DNA of 64,000 bases from Platerodrilus igneus. Taxonomy: Eukaryota > Arthropoda > Insecta > Coleoptera > Lycidae. Below are positions 34,079 to 46,125 of this stretch, piece after piece. Position 1 is the stretch's first letter, and each line of letters opens with the position of its first letter. The notes beneath the pieces were generated by a model that saw only the letters and a list, made by a program, of their open reading frames with translations, did no database searches and was not told where the DNA came from. The translations under genes were made by a program, and so were the position numbers. The DNA lies in contig JARFIW010001111.1 of assembly GCA_036346225.1 (NCBI GenBank), forward strand, positions 186,001 to 250,000. The letters are read 5' to 3'.

Positions 34079-34529
34079 CGCGCTCGCATATGTGTATATT
34101 TGCATATATGTATATATATATATATATATAGACATACATGCATACATAAAAAAAAAAAATAAAATTCGGTCAACTTATAAGAGAAATAGTTATATCTAGA
34201 AAGTTACCTTAACAACTGTCAAAATTATAAAGAAATTGTCATTTTGAAACATTCAAATGTAAATAAGAATATCACATTATTTTTATTTTTGTTTAAAGCT
34301 TTATATATCACTTTTTATTTACATTTATGAATTTTATCTATGTAAACGATTTTGATTTAAAATTTCACATTAGTAAGTATTTCATTATTGTATGCCCACA
34401 CTAATGTTTCTCAATTTTTAGTATTCTTGATAAAGGTTTAAAAATAAAACCGAAAGCTTTGATTATAATAAAGAGTTTATTTTTTTATTTTACTAACCAA
34501 CAGACCTAAAAGCCTGTTATTATAGATAT

Positions 34530-34535
<6 letters not shown>
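33871..34535 (+). mobile_element. Penelope-like element 3' end, inverted copy
   Basis: Starts inside the endonuclease C-terminus (YIFKNANTNNKKTD-type reading, stop at 33996), continues through the 3' untranslated region with a (CA)n run (34040-34081) and (TA)n, and ends at the same 3' terminus as the minus copy. Head-to-head with 32735-33870, meeting at AAAAAGCTTTTT (33859-33870). Such partial inverted pairs are a known habit of this element class. Confidence 0.8.

Positions 34536-34574
<39 letters not shown>
34536..34574. repeat. (TA)n microsatellite
   Basis: Lies between the Penelope-like 3' end and a SINE 3' end. Confidence 0.95.
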
Positions 34575-34576
<2 letters not shown>

Positions 34577-34740
34577 TTGATAAATACTGTTGTATTAAGG
34601 TGAATAAGATGAAATAATCACTTAGACTTTTATGCAAAGCCCAAATGATCATTTTAAATCGAGCTAGTAATTGAAAGAAGGAAAATATAAGGTCTTGGAC
34701 AGGGCATGAACCTGTATCCTGGTTTTGCTGAAACCATGAT
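34575..34740 (-). repeat. tRNA-headed SINE, minus copy
   Basis: Body with AAATCGAGCTAGTAATTGAA (core) and, at 34691 onward, the 3' half of a tRNA-like head ending GTCCAAGACC with a box-B-like AGGTTCATGCCC. The 5' half of the head is eroded. Confidence 0.65.
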
Positions 34741-34829
34741 TGACAAAAATGCCAAACGTAATTGAAAGTTAGGTTTATGTATAGTTGTGTACACGATTTA
34801 AATTTGTAAATTTCACAATTGTCGTCATC

Positions 34830-34990
34830 GGTCTCGGTGGCGTAATTGGTAAACACATAGTTCCGGCAAAACTAGGATACAGGTTTTAGTCCTGTCCAAG
34901 ACCTTATATTTTCCATCTTTCAATTACTAGTTCGATTTGAAATAATCATTTGGGCTTTGCATAAAAGTCTAAGTTATTATTTCATCTTAT

Positions 34991-34996
<6 letters not shown>
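34830..34996 (+). repeat. tRNA-headed SINE, plus copy
   Basis: Head 34830-34903 starts GGTCTCGGTGGCGTAATTGG (box A TGGCGTAATTGG), has a degenerate box B (AGGTTTTAGTCCT) and ends CCAAGACC, pairing with GGTCT. The body contains TTCAATTACTAGTTCGATTT and TTTGGGCTTTGCATAAAAG, and the tail is (TA)n. With 34575-34740 it forms an inverted pair. Confidence 0.7.

Positions 34997-35041
<45 letters not shown>
34997..35041. repeat. (TA)n microsatellite
   Basis: SINE tail on one side, family B LTR end on the other. Confidence 0.95.
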
Positions 35042-35043
<2 letters not shown>

Positions 35044-37156
35044 CTGTGATATACTCCTGTGAATGCGGGAACTGGGTCCTTTCAACAAAAAAAATTTTAG
35101 TCCCACAGATTGGGCGTCATAAACTGCTGTGATCCTCTTTTCGCCTCGGCTGCTCACCTAATTTTATAAACCTCCTCATTCATAAAAAAAAAAACAACAC
35201 ATTCCTACCACAAACATCAACGTTAACTCTATTTACATCAATATTCAGAATACATTAAAATTTCAAATTAAATTTCAGCATAAAATTCAGTTTTAAAAAG
35301 AATTTCAAGATTAATTTTATTATCATTTTAATGTGCATCCAGAATTAAAGTCCTTGTTGGATGCCTACTAATTAATATAACAATATATGCAGAGTACAAA
35401 GGGAGCATCTACCACCCCTTTACGTTAATTAACCAGGTTCGTCTAATTGAGCTCAAAGACATACCCTAAATTTTCATCATAATCTAGAACATCAATACTA
35501 AATACCCCTTTCTACTTAAACAAGCAAATTTCACCTTAAAATTAAAATATTATTATTAGTACCATTTCACTACTGTCCATTTTGAGTAAATCAATTATAA
35601 AGTTATTCAACACACACAAAAATCTCAAAGTTCAAACAAAATAGTATAATTTACCTGAAGGTTACTTGCACTCGTAGCTTCAATGTACATCGTCCCTTTT
35701 GTTAATCACACCATTCCAACTGGGTTATATTTACGGCTTCTGATTCTCAACGCTTTTAAAATCTTCTCCATCACCATTCATTTAAAGTTGTTTCAGGGCT
35801 TTTCCGGAACTCCTCTGTGTATATCTGACCCTTGTTTCGTGGATCCAGACACGTTTTTGAACCATTTAATTATTAACACCCCCGAAAAATAGCAAAGAAA
35901 TTCATGCGTCTTTCACCAATATACGCCAAAACTGCCTACTTTTGTGTATATATTTGTCGTTGTAAATTTTTACCAATTGGTACAGTGATACTAAACTTTA
36001 TTACCTTGTATCTTCTTTTCTAAGTGCACTAACGTACATTCATTGTAGCACGTAAAGAACAAGCTGTTTTAAATCACATAATATTCGAGCAAACTGTTTA
36101 AATTATTTAATATTAAAACCGGAAAACTAAAAAGCACTGTTTAACGCGTTCAATTAAGTCGTAGGTCTAAGAGAGCTTCTTCATATTCACCTCCGTATAT
36201 ATAGCGGTTAGCCTGTCTGTCGGTCTGTTCCCCAAAACGGCCAGTTTCTAGAATTTCGTCATTCTATGTTCCCATTCCGTAGCCTGGCATGCGATTTTTA
36301 CGAATTTTGTACTCGTCTCAGTTAAATCTCAGAAAATTTCCACACGGCACGCAACGTCTGAGAATACCTAATTAAATTTTATACAGAAATGTTATTTCTA
36401 CCTCTCAATTTTGCCTTTTACTTTCAACCAATCGCAACCCCATGACGTTGCTCTACTCACGCCTTTTTACTATATGTGTCTCGGTCTTGCGCATATTATC
36501 TGTCTCTATCTACCCTGTTCTTATTGATGCAAATTGATATTCTTTATTATCGATTATTTTAGTCCATGTGGAGTGTGAAATAACCCACCTTTAGCATTTC
36601 TCGTAACTATTATGCTACGGTTTCTCCAAGATTCTCTGAACCATTAATTATCTGCAAAATTTACGCCGAATGAGCTTTTTAAACTACGCAGGTGTTCAAA
36701 CATACTATTAATTCTCAGAGCCTTATTTCGTGGTATTTTAATCTTGGATTTTCACAGGCTTTTATGCTTATTATTTATAATGGTTTAATTAACTCCAATT
36801 AAAATTGACTTCTATTCTTTCATTTTTAGCGAATACAAATTAAATATTAATTATTATGTGTACACTTTGTTTAATACCGGTTACTTAAAATAGGGTTAAT
36901 TAATATAAATTTTGCACGTAATTTCCATTTGTTTCTTTCCTCGGAATAATTACATTACACGTAGAGCTTGTTAATACTGTTTCTTTTGATATAAAGAGTC
37001 TTGTACATAATTTAAATCTCTTATTTTTACTGAAACTAATAAATTTTTATGCTTCACGGTTTTAATAACGCGTATTATCTAATAATATTCATTATACACG
37101 GTGATTAAAATTATTTGATGTGATTATTTAATTTTCTACCCTGGTCTAAATATGAG

Positions 37157-37158
<2 letters not shown>
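35042..37158 (-). repeat. Solo LTR, family B copy 2 (about 2.1 kb)
   Basis: Collinear with 21854-24029, ending in the same GGTCTAAATATGAGTA. The left end has lost the TG (AGCTGTGATA) and keeps one primer-site-like unit (TCCCACAGATTGGGCGTCA at about 35101) followed by CTGCTGTGAT. No gene. Confidence 0.75.

Positions 37159-37197
<39 letters not shown>
37159..37197. repeat. (TA)n microsatellite
   Basis: Borders the LTR and the terminus CAGGGTGAG of a foldback element. Confidence 0.95.
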
Positions 37198-37200
<3 letters not shown>

Positions 37201-39168
37201 GGTGAGTTTTTAGTGCGGCAACGGTCGATAACTCCGTTATTATAAAAGCTACGTAAACCAAATTTGGAAGCATATTAGGCATGCCTAAAGTGCACATTTT
37301 AAAAATATTTAGAAGCATACAGGGTGTTTCATAATTCCAGGGCATATTAAACTTATATTTTTTTTAATGGAACACCCTATATATTATTACATTTTTGAAA
37401 AGCCCATAAAAAGAGCTTTAATTTGATATCAAATTGTATCTGTCTATTCCTTTTAGTTTTTGAGATATTCAACTGTTTTTAGAAAAAATGACCCCGATCA
37501 GATACATTGCCACTGCACTAATACACAACTTATTTTAATTTTCAAAATGCAGAAAATTTTACCATATACCATAGTATATTTGTAAATATCACTTTTTTGA
37601 AATTTCTTTACAGTATACAGGGTGTGTCAGGTTTCGCAAAATGCAATTTTTAAAATTTTTTTTAAATGGCATCCTACCAATTTTATTGCTACAATGGATA
37701 GATCATTAAGTGTCCTTTCATTTTGTTAAGCATTCCTATACCTAAATCCATTACTTTCTGAGATATTTTTGATTTTCTTCAAATTTTATGAATGTTTTTA
37801 ATTTACATAACTAAAAATAACTTACTATTGTGAATATTATAAAACAATTAATACATTTTGATTAACAATCAACTACAGTTATCCAATAACAATTTTCACT
37901 AAAGATATAACAACCTACAATAATACGCTATCAACAGAATTCTGCCAGATCAACAATATGCATTTTATAGAAAATGTTCAAGCAGGAAATCAGGCAGGCT
38001 TTGAAAAAATAACTATTACATGTAAAGTGTAATTTAGGTTTATTAATTGTAGTGTGTTGTCATTTAACAGGATATCTCTCTTGGTATATTCTTGATGCAA
38101 GTAGGAAATTTTTTAAACTTGCTCCCAATACCCAAATCATATTTATTTGTTCTTCCACTGTAAAATTCATTTTGAAAACTCCTTCAAAGATTACATTTAC
38201 AACAGAACTGCTAATGTGTTAAATGACAACACACTACAATTAATAAACCTAAATGACACTTTACATGTAATAGTTATTTTTTCAAAGCCTGCCTGAGTTC
38301 CTGCTTGAACATTTTCTATAAAATGCATGTTGTTGATCTGGCAGAATTCTGCTGATAGCGTATTATTGTAGGTTGCTATATCTTTAGTGAAAATTGTTAT
38401 TGGATAACTGTAGTTGATTGTTAATCAAAATGTATTAATTGTTTTATAATATTCTCCAATAGTAAGTTATTTTTAAGTTATGTAAATTAAAATCATTCAT
38501 TATAAATTTGTATAGAAAATCTAGAAATATCTCAGAAAGTAATGGAATTTAGGTATAGAATGCTTAACAAAATTAATAGGAACCTTAATGATTACTTCCA
38601 ATGTACAATAATTTTAGGAGGTGCCATTATAACTAAAACATTTATAAAATTGCATTTTTCAGAAACCTGAACACCCTGAACTTGCTATAAGATAATTTAA
38701 GAAGTGATATCTTTAGCGATAATTGTATTGATATTGGTATTATTGGTAACAAATATTGTATGCATTTTAAATTGTTTTATAATATTCAAGTATTTTTAGT
38801 TTGAAATTAAAACATTCATAAAATTGAAGAAAATCAAAATATCTCAAAATAATGGATTTAGGTATGGTTGAATATCTAAAAACTAATGAAGGAATAATGT
38901 ATGCATTTAACAATAAAATTGTTGCATACTACAACTATTTAAAATCATTGATATGGCAATATATTCAAAAGTAAATTCAATTAAATTAAAGGTGTTTTCT
39001 GCATTAAAATGATAAGTTTTAAATGCCTGAATATCTATGAAAACCTGTATGCTTCAAATATTAAATTAAAACTGGTGCACTTTAGGCATGCCATAATATG
39101 CCCTAAATTATGGTTTACGTAGCTTTATAAATTTACGGAGTTATCGACCGTTGCACCTAAAGCTCCAA
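37198..39168. mobile_element. Foldback DNA transposon, copy 1 (long inverted arms)
   Basis: Left arm about 37198-38072 and right arm about 38216-39168 are reverse complements with scattered differences and indels. Landmarks appear once in each direction: AACGGTCGATAACTCC / GGAGTTATCGACCGTT, GCATGCCTAAAGTGC, and AATTCTGCCAGATCAACAA. The outer end CAGGGTGAGTTTTTAG meets (TA)n. The ~145-bp loop codes the first 36 residues of a transposase-like protein on the minus strand. Internal strings such as TACAGGGTGT recur within the arms. Confidence 0.8.
38060..38170 (-). CDS. Transposase N-terminal HTH fragment in foldback loop
   Basis: A 36-residue frame beginning MNFTVEEQINMIWVLG and ending ASRIYQERYPV plus one residue. 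It resembles the N-terminal helix-turn-helix (DUF4817-like) segment of many insect transposase-derived proteins, where 'E-Y-x-x-M-x-x-x-Y-G' and 'A-x-x-x-Y-x-E-R-Y-P' are typical. The frame stops where the right arm starts. The copy at 40115 is almost identical. Confidence 0.55.
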   Translation of the reverse strand: MNFTVEEQINMIWVLGASLKNFLLASRIYQERYPVK

Positions 39169-39197
39169 TTATATATATATATATAATATATATATAT
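39169..39197. repeat. (TA)n microsatellite, interrupted
   Basis: Joins the two foldback copies. Confidence 0.9.
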
Positions 39198-41085
39198 GAA
39201 TAAAACTACCTGTTTTATATGTGATAACTCCCTTATTATAAAAGCTACATAAACTAAATTTAGAGGCATATTAGGCATGCCTAAAGTGCACATTCTAAAA
39301 ATATTTGGAAACATACAGGGTGTTTCATAATTCCAGGGCATATTAAACTCATATTTTTTTAAATGGAATACCCTATATATTATTATATTTTTGGAAAGCC
39401 CATAAAAAGAGCTTTAATTTGATATCAAATTGTATTTGTCTATTCCTTTTAGTTTTTGAGATATTCAACTGTTTTTAGAAAAAATGACCCTGATTACTTA
39501 CATTGCCACTCCACTAATACACAACTTATGTTAATTTTCAAGATGCAGAAAGTTTTACCATATACCATAGTATATTTGTAAATATCACTTTTTTGAAATT
39601 TCTTCCCAGTATACAGGGTGTGTCAGGTTTCGCAAAATGCAATTTTTAAATTTTTTTTTAAATGGCAACCTACCAATTTTATTGCTACAATGGATAGTTC
39701 ATTAAGTGTCCTTTCATTTTTGTTAGGCATTCCCTATACCTAAATCCATTACTTTCTGAGATATTTTTGATTTTCTTCAAATTTTAAGAATGTTTTTAAT
39801 TTACATAACTAAAAATAACTTACTATTGGAGAATATTATAAAGCAATTGATACATTTTGATTAACAATCAACTACACTTATCCAATAACAATTTTCACTA
39901 AAGATATAATAACCTACAATAATACGCTATCAACAGAATTCTGCCAGATCAACAATATGCATTTTATAGAAAATGTTCAAACAGGAAATCAGGCGGCTTT
40001 GAAAAAAATAACAATTACAATCAAAATGTCATTTAGGTTTATTAATTGTAGTGTGTTGTCATTTAACACATTATCAGTTCTGTTTTAAATGTAATCTTTG
40101 AAAGAGTTTTCAAAATGAATTTTACAGTGGAAGAACAAATAAATATGATTTGGGTATTGGGAGCAAGTTTAAAAAATTTCCTACTTGCATCAAGAATATA
40201 CCAAGAGAGGTATCCTGTTACATGACAACACACTACAATTAATAAATCTAAATGACACTTTACATGTAATAGTTATTTTTTTCAAAGCCTGCCTGATTTC
40301 CTGCTTGAACATTTTCTATAAAATGCATATCGTTGATCTGGCAGAATTCTGTTGATAGCGTATTATGGTAGGTTGTTACATCTTTAGTGAAAATTGTTAT
40401 TGGATAAGTGTAGTTGATTGTTAATCAATATGTATTAATTGTTTTATAATATTCTCCAATAGTAAGTTATTTTTAGTTATGTAAATTAAAAACATTCATA
40501 AAATTTGAAGAAAATCAAAAATATCTCAGAAAGTAATAGATTTAGGTATAGGGAATGCTTAACAAAAATATGAAAGGACACTTAATGAACTATCCATTGT
40601 AGCAATAAAATTGGTAGGGTGCCATTTAAAAAAAAATTTAAAAATTGCATTTTGCGAAACCTGACACCCTGTATACTGTGAAGAAATTTCAAAAATGTGA
40701 TATTTACAAATATACTCGGGTATATGGTAAAATTTTCTGCATCTTGAAAATTAACATACGTTGTGTATTAGTGCAGTCGCAATGTATCTAATTGGGGTCA
40801 TTTTTTCTAAAAACAGTTGAATATCTCAAAAACTAAAAGGAATAGACTGATACAATTTGATATCAAATTAAAGCTCTTTTTATGGGGTTTTCAAAAATGT
40901 AATAATATATAGGGTGTTCCATTTAAAAAAATATAAGTTTAATATGCCCTGGAATTATGAAACACCCTGTATGCTTCCAAATATTTTTAAAATGTGCACT
41001 TTAGGCATGCCTATTATGCCTCCAAATTTGGTTTACGTAGCTTTTATAAAAAGGGAGTTATCGACCGTTGCCACACTAAAAACTC

Positions 41086-41090
<5 letters not shown>
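39198..41090. mobile_element. Foldback DNA transposon, copy 2, inverted relative to copy 1
   Basis: Arms about 39198-40072 and 40226-41090 around a ~150-bp loop that carries the HTH frame on the plus strand, opposite to copy 1. The right end (CGTTGCCACACTAAAAACTC, ACCCT) is intact against (TA)n; the left end is eroded. The two copies together form a ~3.9-kb higher-order palindrome. Confidence 0.8.
40115..40225 (+). CDS. Transposase N-terminal HTH fragment in foldback loop
   Basis: Same 36-residue frame as at 38060-38170, ending ASRIYQERYPV plus one different last residue before the stop. It shows that both foldback copies kept the same captured coding start. Confidence 0.55.
   Translation: MNFTVEEQINMIWVLGASLKNFLLASRIYQERYPVT

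Positions 41091-41126
<36 letters not shown>
41091..41126. repeat. (TA)n microsatellite
   Basis: Between a foldback element end and an LTR start. Confidence 0.95.
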
Positions 41127-41131
<5 letters not shown>

Positions 41132-41719
41132 CGAGCTACTTTATGCAACCCATCAAACACACAAGCGCTGTAGGCTCTGCATAGTCTTCAGGATTCGAGA
41201 ATTCTTCTAGCAATCAAACACACAAAACGCCGCCAGCACTGTTTATTCTCAATGGACCGGGAAGCTTCTCGTAATTACTAGAGGATGAGTCAAATCTTTA
41301 ACTCAGAGTATATATAAGGCCGCTAATAAATGCAAGGGTCAGTCTATACTAAAATGTCTAATATAAATTATATCGTTGTAAAGTAATAGTAGTTGAGCTT
41401 TTGGGAAGTTCAAGTGTATACATAAATGTTATATGCTGTGTCTAATGTACATGCAGCTTGTAGTATACATAAATAGACAAAGTGTATAATAAATAAATAG
41501 TTGTGTTAGTGTTGTTAATGGACCGATCCTAAATAAGTTAGTTTAAGAAGATATTAGTGCTTGTAAATTCATTAGTGTAATAGTGCTTCATTGTTAAGTG
41601 GACTGAAAACATCTATAAATAAGGCATATACCGTTAATTAGACTTGTGAACAGTGAGTAATAAAGACTCTAGTTATTACTTGTTTTAAATTAGAGAAACG
41701 CGAAAGTAGTAGCCCGCTT

Positions 41720-41721
<2 letters not shown>
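41127..41721 (+). repeat. Compact solo LTR (595 bp) with promoter and poly(A) signals
   Basis: Starts TGTTGCGAGCTAC and ends GTAGCCCGCTTCA; the ends are imperfect inverted repeats (9 of 13 positions or better). A TATA box (TATATATAAGG, 41309-41319) and AATAAA (41659-41664) sit in LTR order. (TA)n lies on both sides. It is unrelated in sequence to the long LTRs. Confidence 0.75.
41309..41319 (+). promoter_or_regulatory. TATA box of the compact LTR
   Basis: TATATATAAGG about 180 bp into the LTR, upstream of the expected R region. Confidence 0.5.

Positions 41722-41768
<47 letters not shown>
41722..41768. repeat. (TA)n microsatellite
   Basis: Right flank of the compact LTR. Confidence 0.95.
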
Positions 41769-41771
<3 letters not shown>

Positions 41772-41814
41772 CGTTTAAAAAATTGGACCAATAAACCTGT
41801 TATTGCATTTATTA

Positions 41815-41819
<5 letters not shown>

Positions 41820-41864
<45 letters not shown>

Positions 41865-41868
41865 TAAA
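41820..41868. repeat. (TA)n microsatellite
   Basis: Precedes a single arm of the SINE body found as a palindrome at 32470. Confidence 0.95.
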
Positions 41869-42090
41869 ATAAGATGTATCTGTAAACAAACTCTTATGAA
41901 AATAATAAGAGCTATTGACAAATACAAATATATAAATAATCTAGGTAGTTTTTTTTACACAAGGTAAGTTGATAAATACTAACGTATTACAGTATTACAG
42001 TTAATAACAATTTCTAGCTCGATTTGAAATGATCATTTGGGCTTTGCATGAAAAAATCTAAGTTATTGTTTCATCTTATTAATTATAAAT
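41869..42090. repeat. SINE fragments
   Basis: 41869-41930 matches one arm of the palindrome at 32470; 41965-42090 matches the SINE body (CTAGCTCGATTTGAAATGA, TTTGGGCTTTGCATG). No tRNA-like head. Confidence 0.65.
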
Positions 42091-42590
42091 TGCTTTAAAT
42101 TAATACATTAATAAAAAGCGTAATTGCTTTTGTGTCAATAAAAAGATTAGCTAGCCAAATATACCACAGTAATTTTAAACCATGTATTTAATTTTATGTT
42201 CATAATTTCTAATTATGTAAACTATAAACTCTACTTAGGTAAAAATATATAAAATATTTCTTTAAAAGTTTGCCGAAAGCTTGACGCTTTAGTAACTGAC
42301 TTTTAGAAACTGTTAATGAAACACTCATTAACAATTATTAACTATCAACATTTATGAAATAAAATATTTACTTCCGGTTATAATGAGGTCATTAATGCCC
42401 GTTTGTACCGGCATACTTAAGCAGTACATTTCTGTTGCATCATACTATAAGATATTCTTAACCATCGAAAACTATTCTAATTTTAAGCATCTGATTCGCG
42501 GTGCTTAAGAACCTCTTAGTTGTCGGCGCATGCTCATAACATTTGTAAATGAAAGTAACAGACCATAGAGAAAACACAATATATTTATAG
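42091..42590. other. Unassigned
   Basis: No ORF, repeat match or RNA gene seen. Confidence 0.4.
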
Positions 42591-42864
42591 TATAGTCCAT
42601 TCAATAAACTTTAGGATGACGTCAAATATAGTAATAAAGTGTTGGCAACTGTATACAAATAAATACCTAGAATTGCACATGTAGGATACTGTCATTTAAC
42701 ATAATAAAGGTTGGCAGTTCTGTACGGTGTTGCCACCAATTCTTTCTGCCAATGGGAATATTCCTGTATTTTTCATTAAATATATTATAATATTAACTAA
42801 CATTGGCAATGTAGCATTTCATCCAGTTGTGAGGTCATCCTAAAGTTAAAGTGAATAGACTGTA
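42591..42864. mobile_element. MITE with ~34-bp inverted ends
   Basis: Left end TATAGTCCATTCAATAAACT followed by TTAGGATGACGTCA; right end is its imperfect reverse complement (TGAGGTCATCCTAAAGTTAA then AGTGAATAGACTGTA). 274 bp, non-coding. A TA duplication is possible but not certain. Confidence 0.7.
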
Positions 42865-42879
42865 GCAACATAACTCTGA

Positions 42880-43110
42880 TGCTGTAGAGGAACAGGACAT
42901 TCTAAAATATTTTATCTACATTAATTTAATTATAGACCGTTAAGTACGTGATTTATTTGAAAATGAGTTGGATGTCCTACAAATTACTGATTTTGGATTT
43001 CCGCGGATAAATTATATGCGATCAATTGATTTTCATACTATGGATGAATTTAACTTATACAAACGTTTTGGTATGAACTAACCTGTAACAAAAAATTTAT
43101 GGCGCAAAAC
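42880..43110 (+). pseudogene. Possible Harbinger-type transposase N-terminus
   Basis: One frame, with a single stop, reads RDLFENELDVLQITDFGFP, then RINYMRSIDFHTMDEFNLYK, then RFGMN. This is the pattern of the region just before the catalytic part in PIF/Harbinger transposases. No catalytic residues are covered. Weak support. Confidence 0.35.
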
Positions 43111-43499
43111 AGAAACTGCCGGCCAGGTTAGCCAGTGAAACGCTAAAAACCACTATAAGTTATCAAAATTTGCACGGTTGTCAAAGTTAAAACGTATTTT
43201 AAAAAAAAATAAGTATGTGACCTCCCGTAGCTGTGTGCAACAGAATATTGTAACAAGCACAATGTGAACTTAAGAACTACTTATATAAGCAGTTCTTATA
43301 CGTATGTCGGTGCAAACGGGTCTACATTTACTAATATTAGGAATATATTTAAACGTTTTTTATATATTTATGACTTAAAAGATACAAATGTAACCAGCAA
43401 TTGGTGGTAATAAATTCTAAAATTTTTAATTAAAATATTATATATTAATTACTTGGTGCCCGTTAACAAAAAAACTCAAATATTTATAAATTAATGCAA
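43111..43499. other. Unassigned
   Basis: A/T-rich, no ORF or repeat recognised. Confidence 0.4.
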
Positions 43500-45320
43500 T
43501 TATAGATACGCTCGTATTTGCGTATGTTTGTTACTCGTTTGTTACAAGCAGAATAGCTACTAAGTATATATATTTTTTAAATTATAAAATGGGGGAGGCC
43601 TTTCAACAAAAATTGAAGGGGGTCACTGGCACTTACCATCGGAAGGTCGTGGATCGTTCAGAGGGTTAAAATTTTGCAGAAACGGCTAAATTAATATATA
43701 TTATACAACAAAAAATTTTGGCACTTACCTTTCATAAATATCGTGGGTTAAAAACAATTACCAAGAGCGTCAGACAAGTCGAGAATGTCCAAATGTTCAT
43801 GCAAAACCTTGAGAAACGTCATTCCATTGAGGACAATTGTTTCTTTTAATCAATTCTTATCTTTTTGATTACTTATGCAAATTTCATGATCAAAAATAAA
43901 AAAATATTAACTTAATCAACAGCAAACAAAAACTATTTAATCAACAGAGCAATAAACGTAAACCTCATACATTAGAAAATTCATTGATTTTAACTGAGAA
44001 ATTTGATTAAATTGTTGATATGCAATTATGATAGTTTTATGTACATAAGCAATTTTCAAATACTTTATATGGAAGAAAACTTATACTATAAATGTCACTG
44101 TAAATTAATCCTACGGTTTATGGCCAAAACGTCCTAATAAATATATGAACTAAAAATTCGTCATGCCAGCTTAAATATAAAAACTTACTAAAAATCATCA
44201 ATTGCTTGATAGCATGCCTTCCAATCCAGAACAGTTTTTAAATTGGGAAAGAGAATCTCGTTTGTTGCTGTTGTTCTTCGCAACCACTCAATAAGTCATT
44301 GGTACACGTATCCGGCAAGATCTTGTTGATAGCTTAACTTGTGCACACAAGCTTTTTATTATATACTTTAACATCACGTATAAATCCGCGAACACACAGG
44401 CATAAACCCTCGCGACTAAATAAGTTAATTACTCCTTTCCATTTTTACTAACATGATACTAAGTTCGATATCATATCTGCTACGCCGGAGAACGCTACCA
44501 GCGAATTTCTCTGGCTACGTTTGTTTCTACGTTTTTAGAACTGAAAACCATCACTGGAATCTTCCTTCTTTTGACTAAAGCCTTAAATTATATATCAACC
44601 CTGCCCTTAACCATTTTTTACGTCATATTTCTGTTATCCAATGACTATTAACAGAACATTCCAAAAACAAGATTTCAGAAACCAAATCTAGCTCTTTTCA
44701 AAATAAGTGCCACAATAGCAATTTTTTTTCTATCGGTATAAATATGTTGTACATTCTTGGAATTTTAAATACTGGAATTGTTGACCATATCTATTGGCGA
44801 CAATTGTCTGCCATTGACAAAAGACCGGGTAACCCAACCCCAGCCGAAATGGATTTCAATACAATGGTTATCTCCAGACTACTTAAAATTACTTGCAATC
44901 TTTGAACAAATCAAATTGAAAAATAGTTTGGCTATTTGTAATGTTTCGTTTTCGATAAAACCCTGCCAATCACTGAAATATTAAGAAAATTAAGTTTTAC
45001 AAACTAAAAATTGCTTTTCTTTGTTTAAGTTAAAAGATAAGCTTCTATTTAAATTTATCAGATTCGTCAATCTATATCCGACATAAGTTTTAAAAGGTAT
45101 TGTATTGTGTTTACAAAGTAGGACCTTTCAATTATTATGACAGCCGCTGGAATTTCTAATACTTAAGCGTAAAGCTATTTTTAAATCTTAGGTCTTTATT
45201 ATAAGGGACGCTTACTAAAATATAACGGTAATTTATCATGTAATTCTGCCTATATGTAATACAAGTTAATGAAATTTAATTAATTAATTAATCTCTTAAT
45301 ACGTTAACATTTCAAAATAA
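43500..45320 (-). repeat. Dispersed repeat G, copy 2 (inverted)
   Basis: Reverse-complement match of 24600-26420 with many small differences. Unlike copy 1 it is not enclosed by (TA)n arrays. No conserved ORF. Confidence 0.75.
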
Positions 45321-45429
45321 TGTTACACGTACTTGTAATGTATTTTTAAACGACACGATCCATTGATAGGAAACATATTGCAAACTTTGAATTTGACCAC
45401 GACTGACTCTTCTAGTAAAGATTATTCTT

Positions 45430-46125
45430 AAAAAAATTAGCCAAGAGCGAGTGGAGCTCGCACTATTAGGGTTCCGTACCAATACTACAGTGAGTAATCA
45501 ATAAACCAAATTAAGCTGTTTTTATTTTTTATGTATATTTAAATTTTATCCAAATTTGATTGTGATAACGAAAAAATGAATATATTGTCCCACATTGTAC
45601 TGGTACATTAGTAAATACGTTGTTCATTACTAGTTTAAAAAAATTTTTCCCAGCAACTATTACACTGTCAAAAAAACCTGCAGTTTTCCAATAATCTATG
45701 ACTCAATAGCTACTATCCTATTAAAATCAAAATTTTAGCTTTGGAAATGTAGGAGAGCAGAGAGGACTGTCATTTTAGGCACTTTTTGAGATATATCACA
45801 AAGACTACTGGATCGAAAATTATAAAAAATAAACTTTTAGAAGCCTTTTAGAATCCTGTTTCAAATGATACCTCACACGATATATTTATTAAAACTTTTT
45901 TCTTTTGACCGAATTAACACCCGCCATTTTAATCTAAAAAATTTTTTTTTATTTTCTAACTGTCGATTTATGTACGTGCCATCCTAGCATTGTGCCAAAT
46001 TTCAAATTCCTACGTTACATAGTTTTTGAGAAAAAACTCTGTGACAGACGGACGGACGGACACGAGAGTGATCTTATAAAAGTTCTGTTATACCTTATAA
46101 AGTACAGAAACCTAAAAATGACCGA
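45430..46125. mobile_element. Insect-type non-autonomous repeat with GGGTTCCGTACC end
   Basis: Left end GAGCGAGTGGAGCTCGCACT then ATTAGGGTTCCGTACC; right end GACAGACGGACGGACGGACA (46041) then GTACAGAAACCTAAAA, an eroded inverted match of the left end. These hallmarks are widespread in arthropod genomes. About 0.7 kb, non-coding. Confidence 0.6.

Noticed and set aside
44778..44984. 68-codon frame in repeat G copy 2
   Set aside because: The corresponding stretch of copy 1 (about 24960-25160) does not keep the frame.
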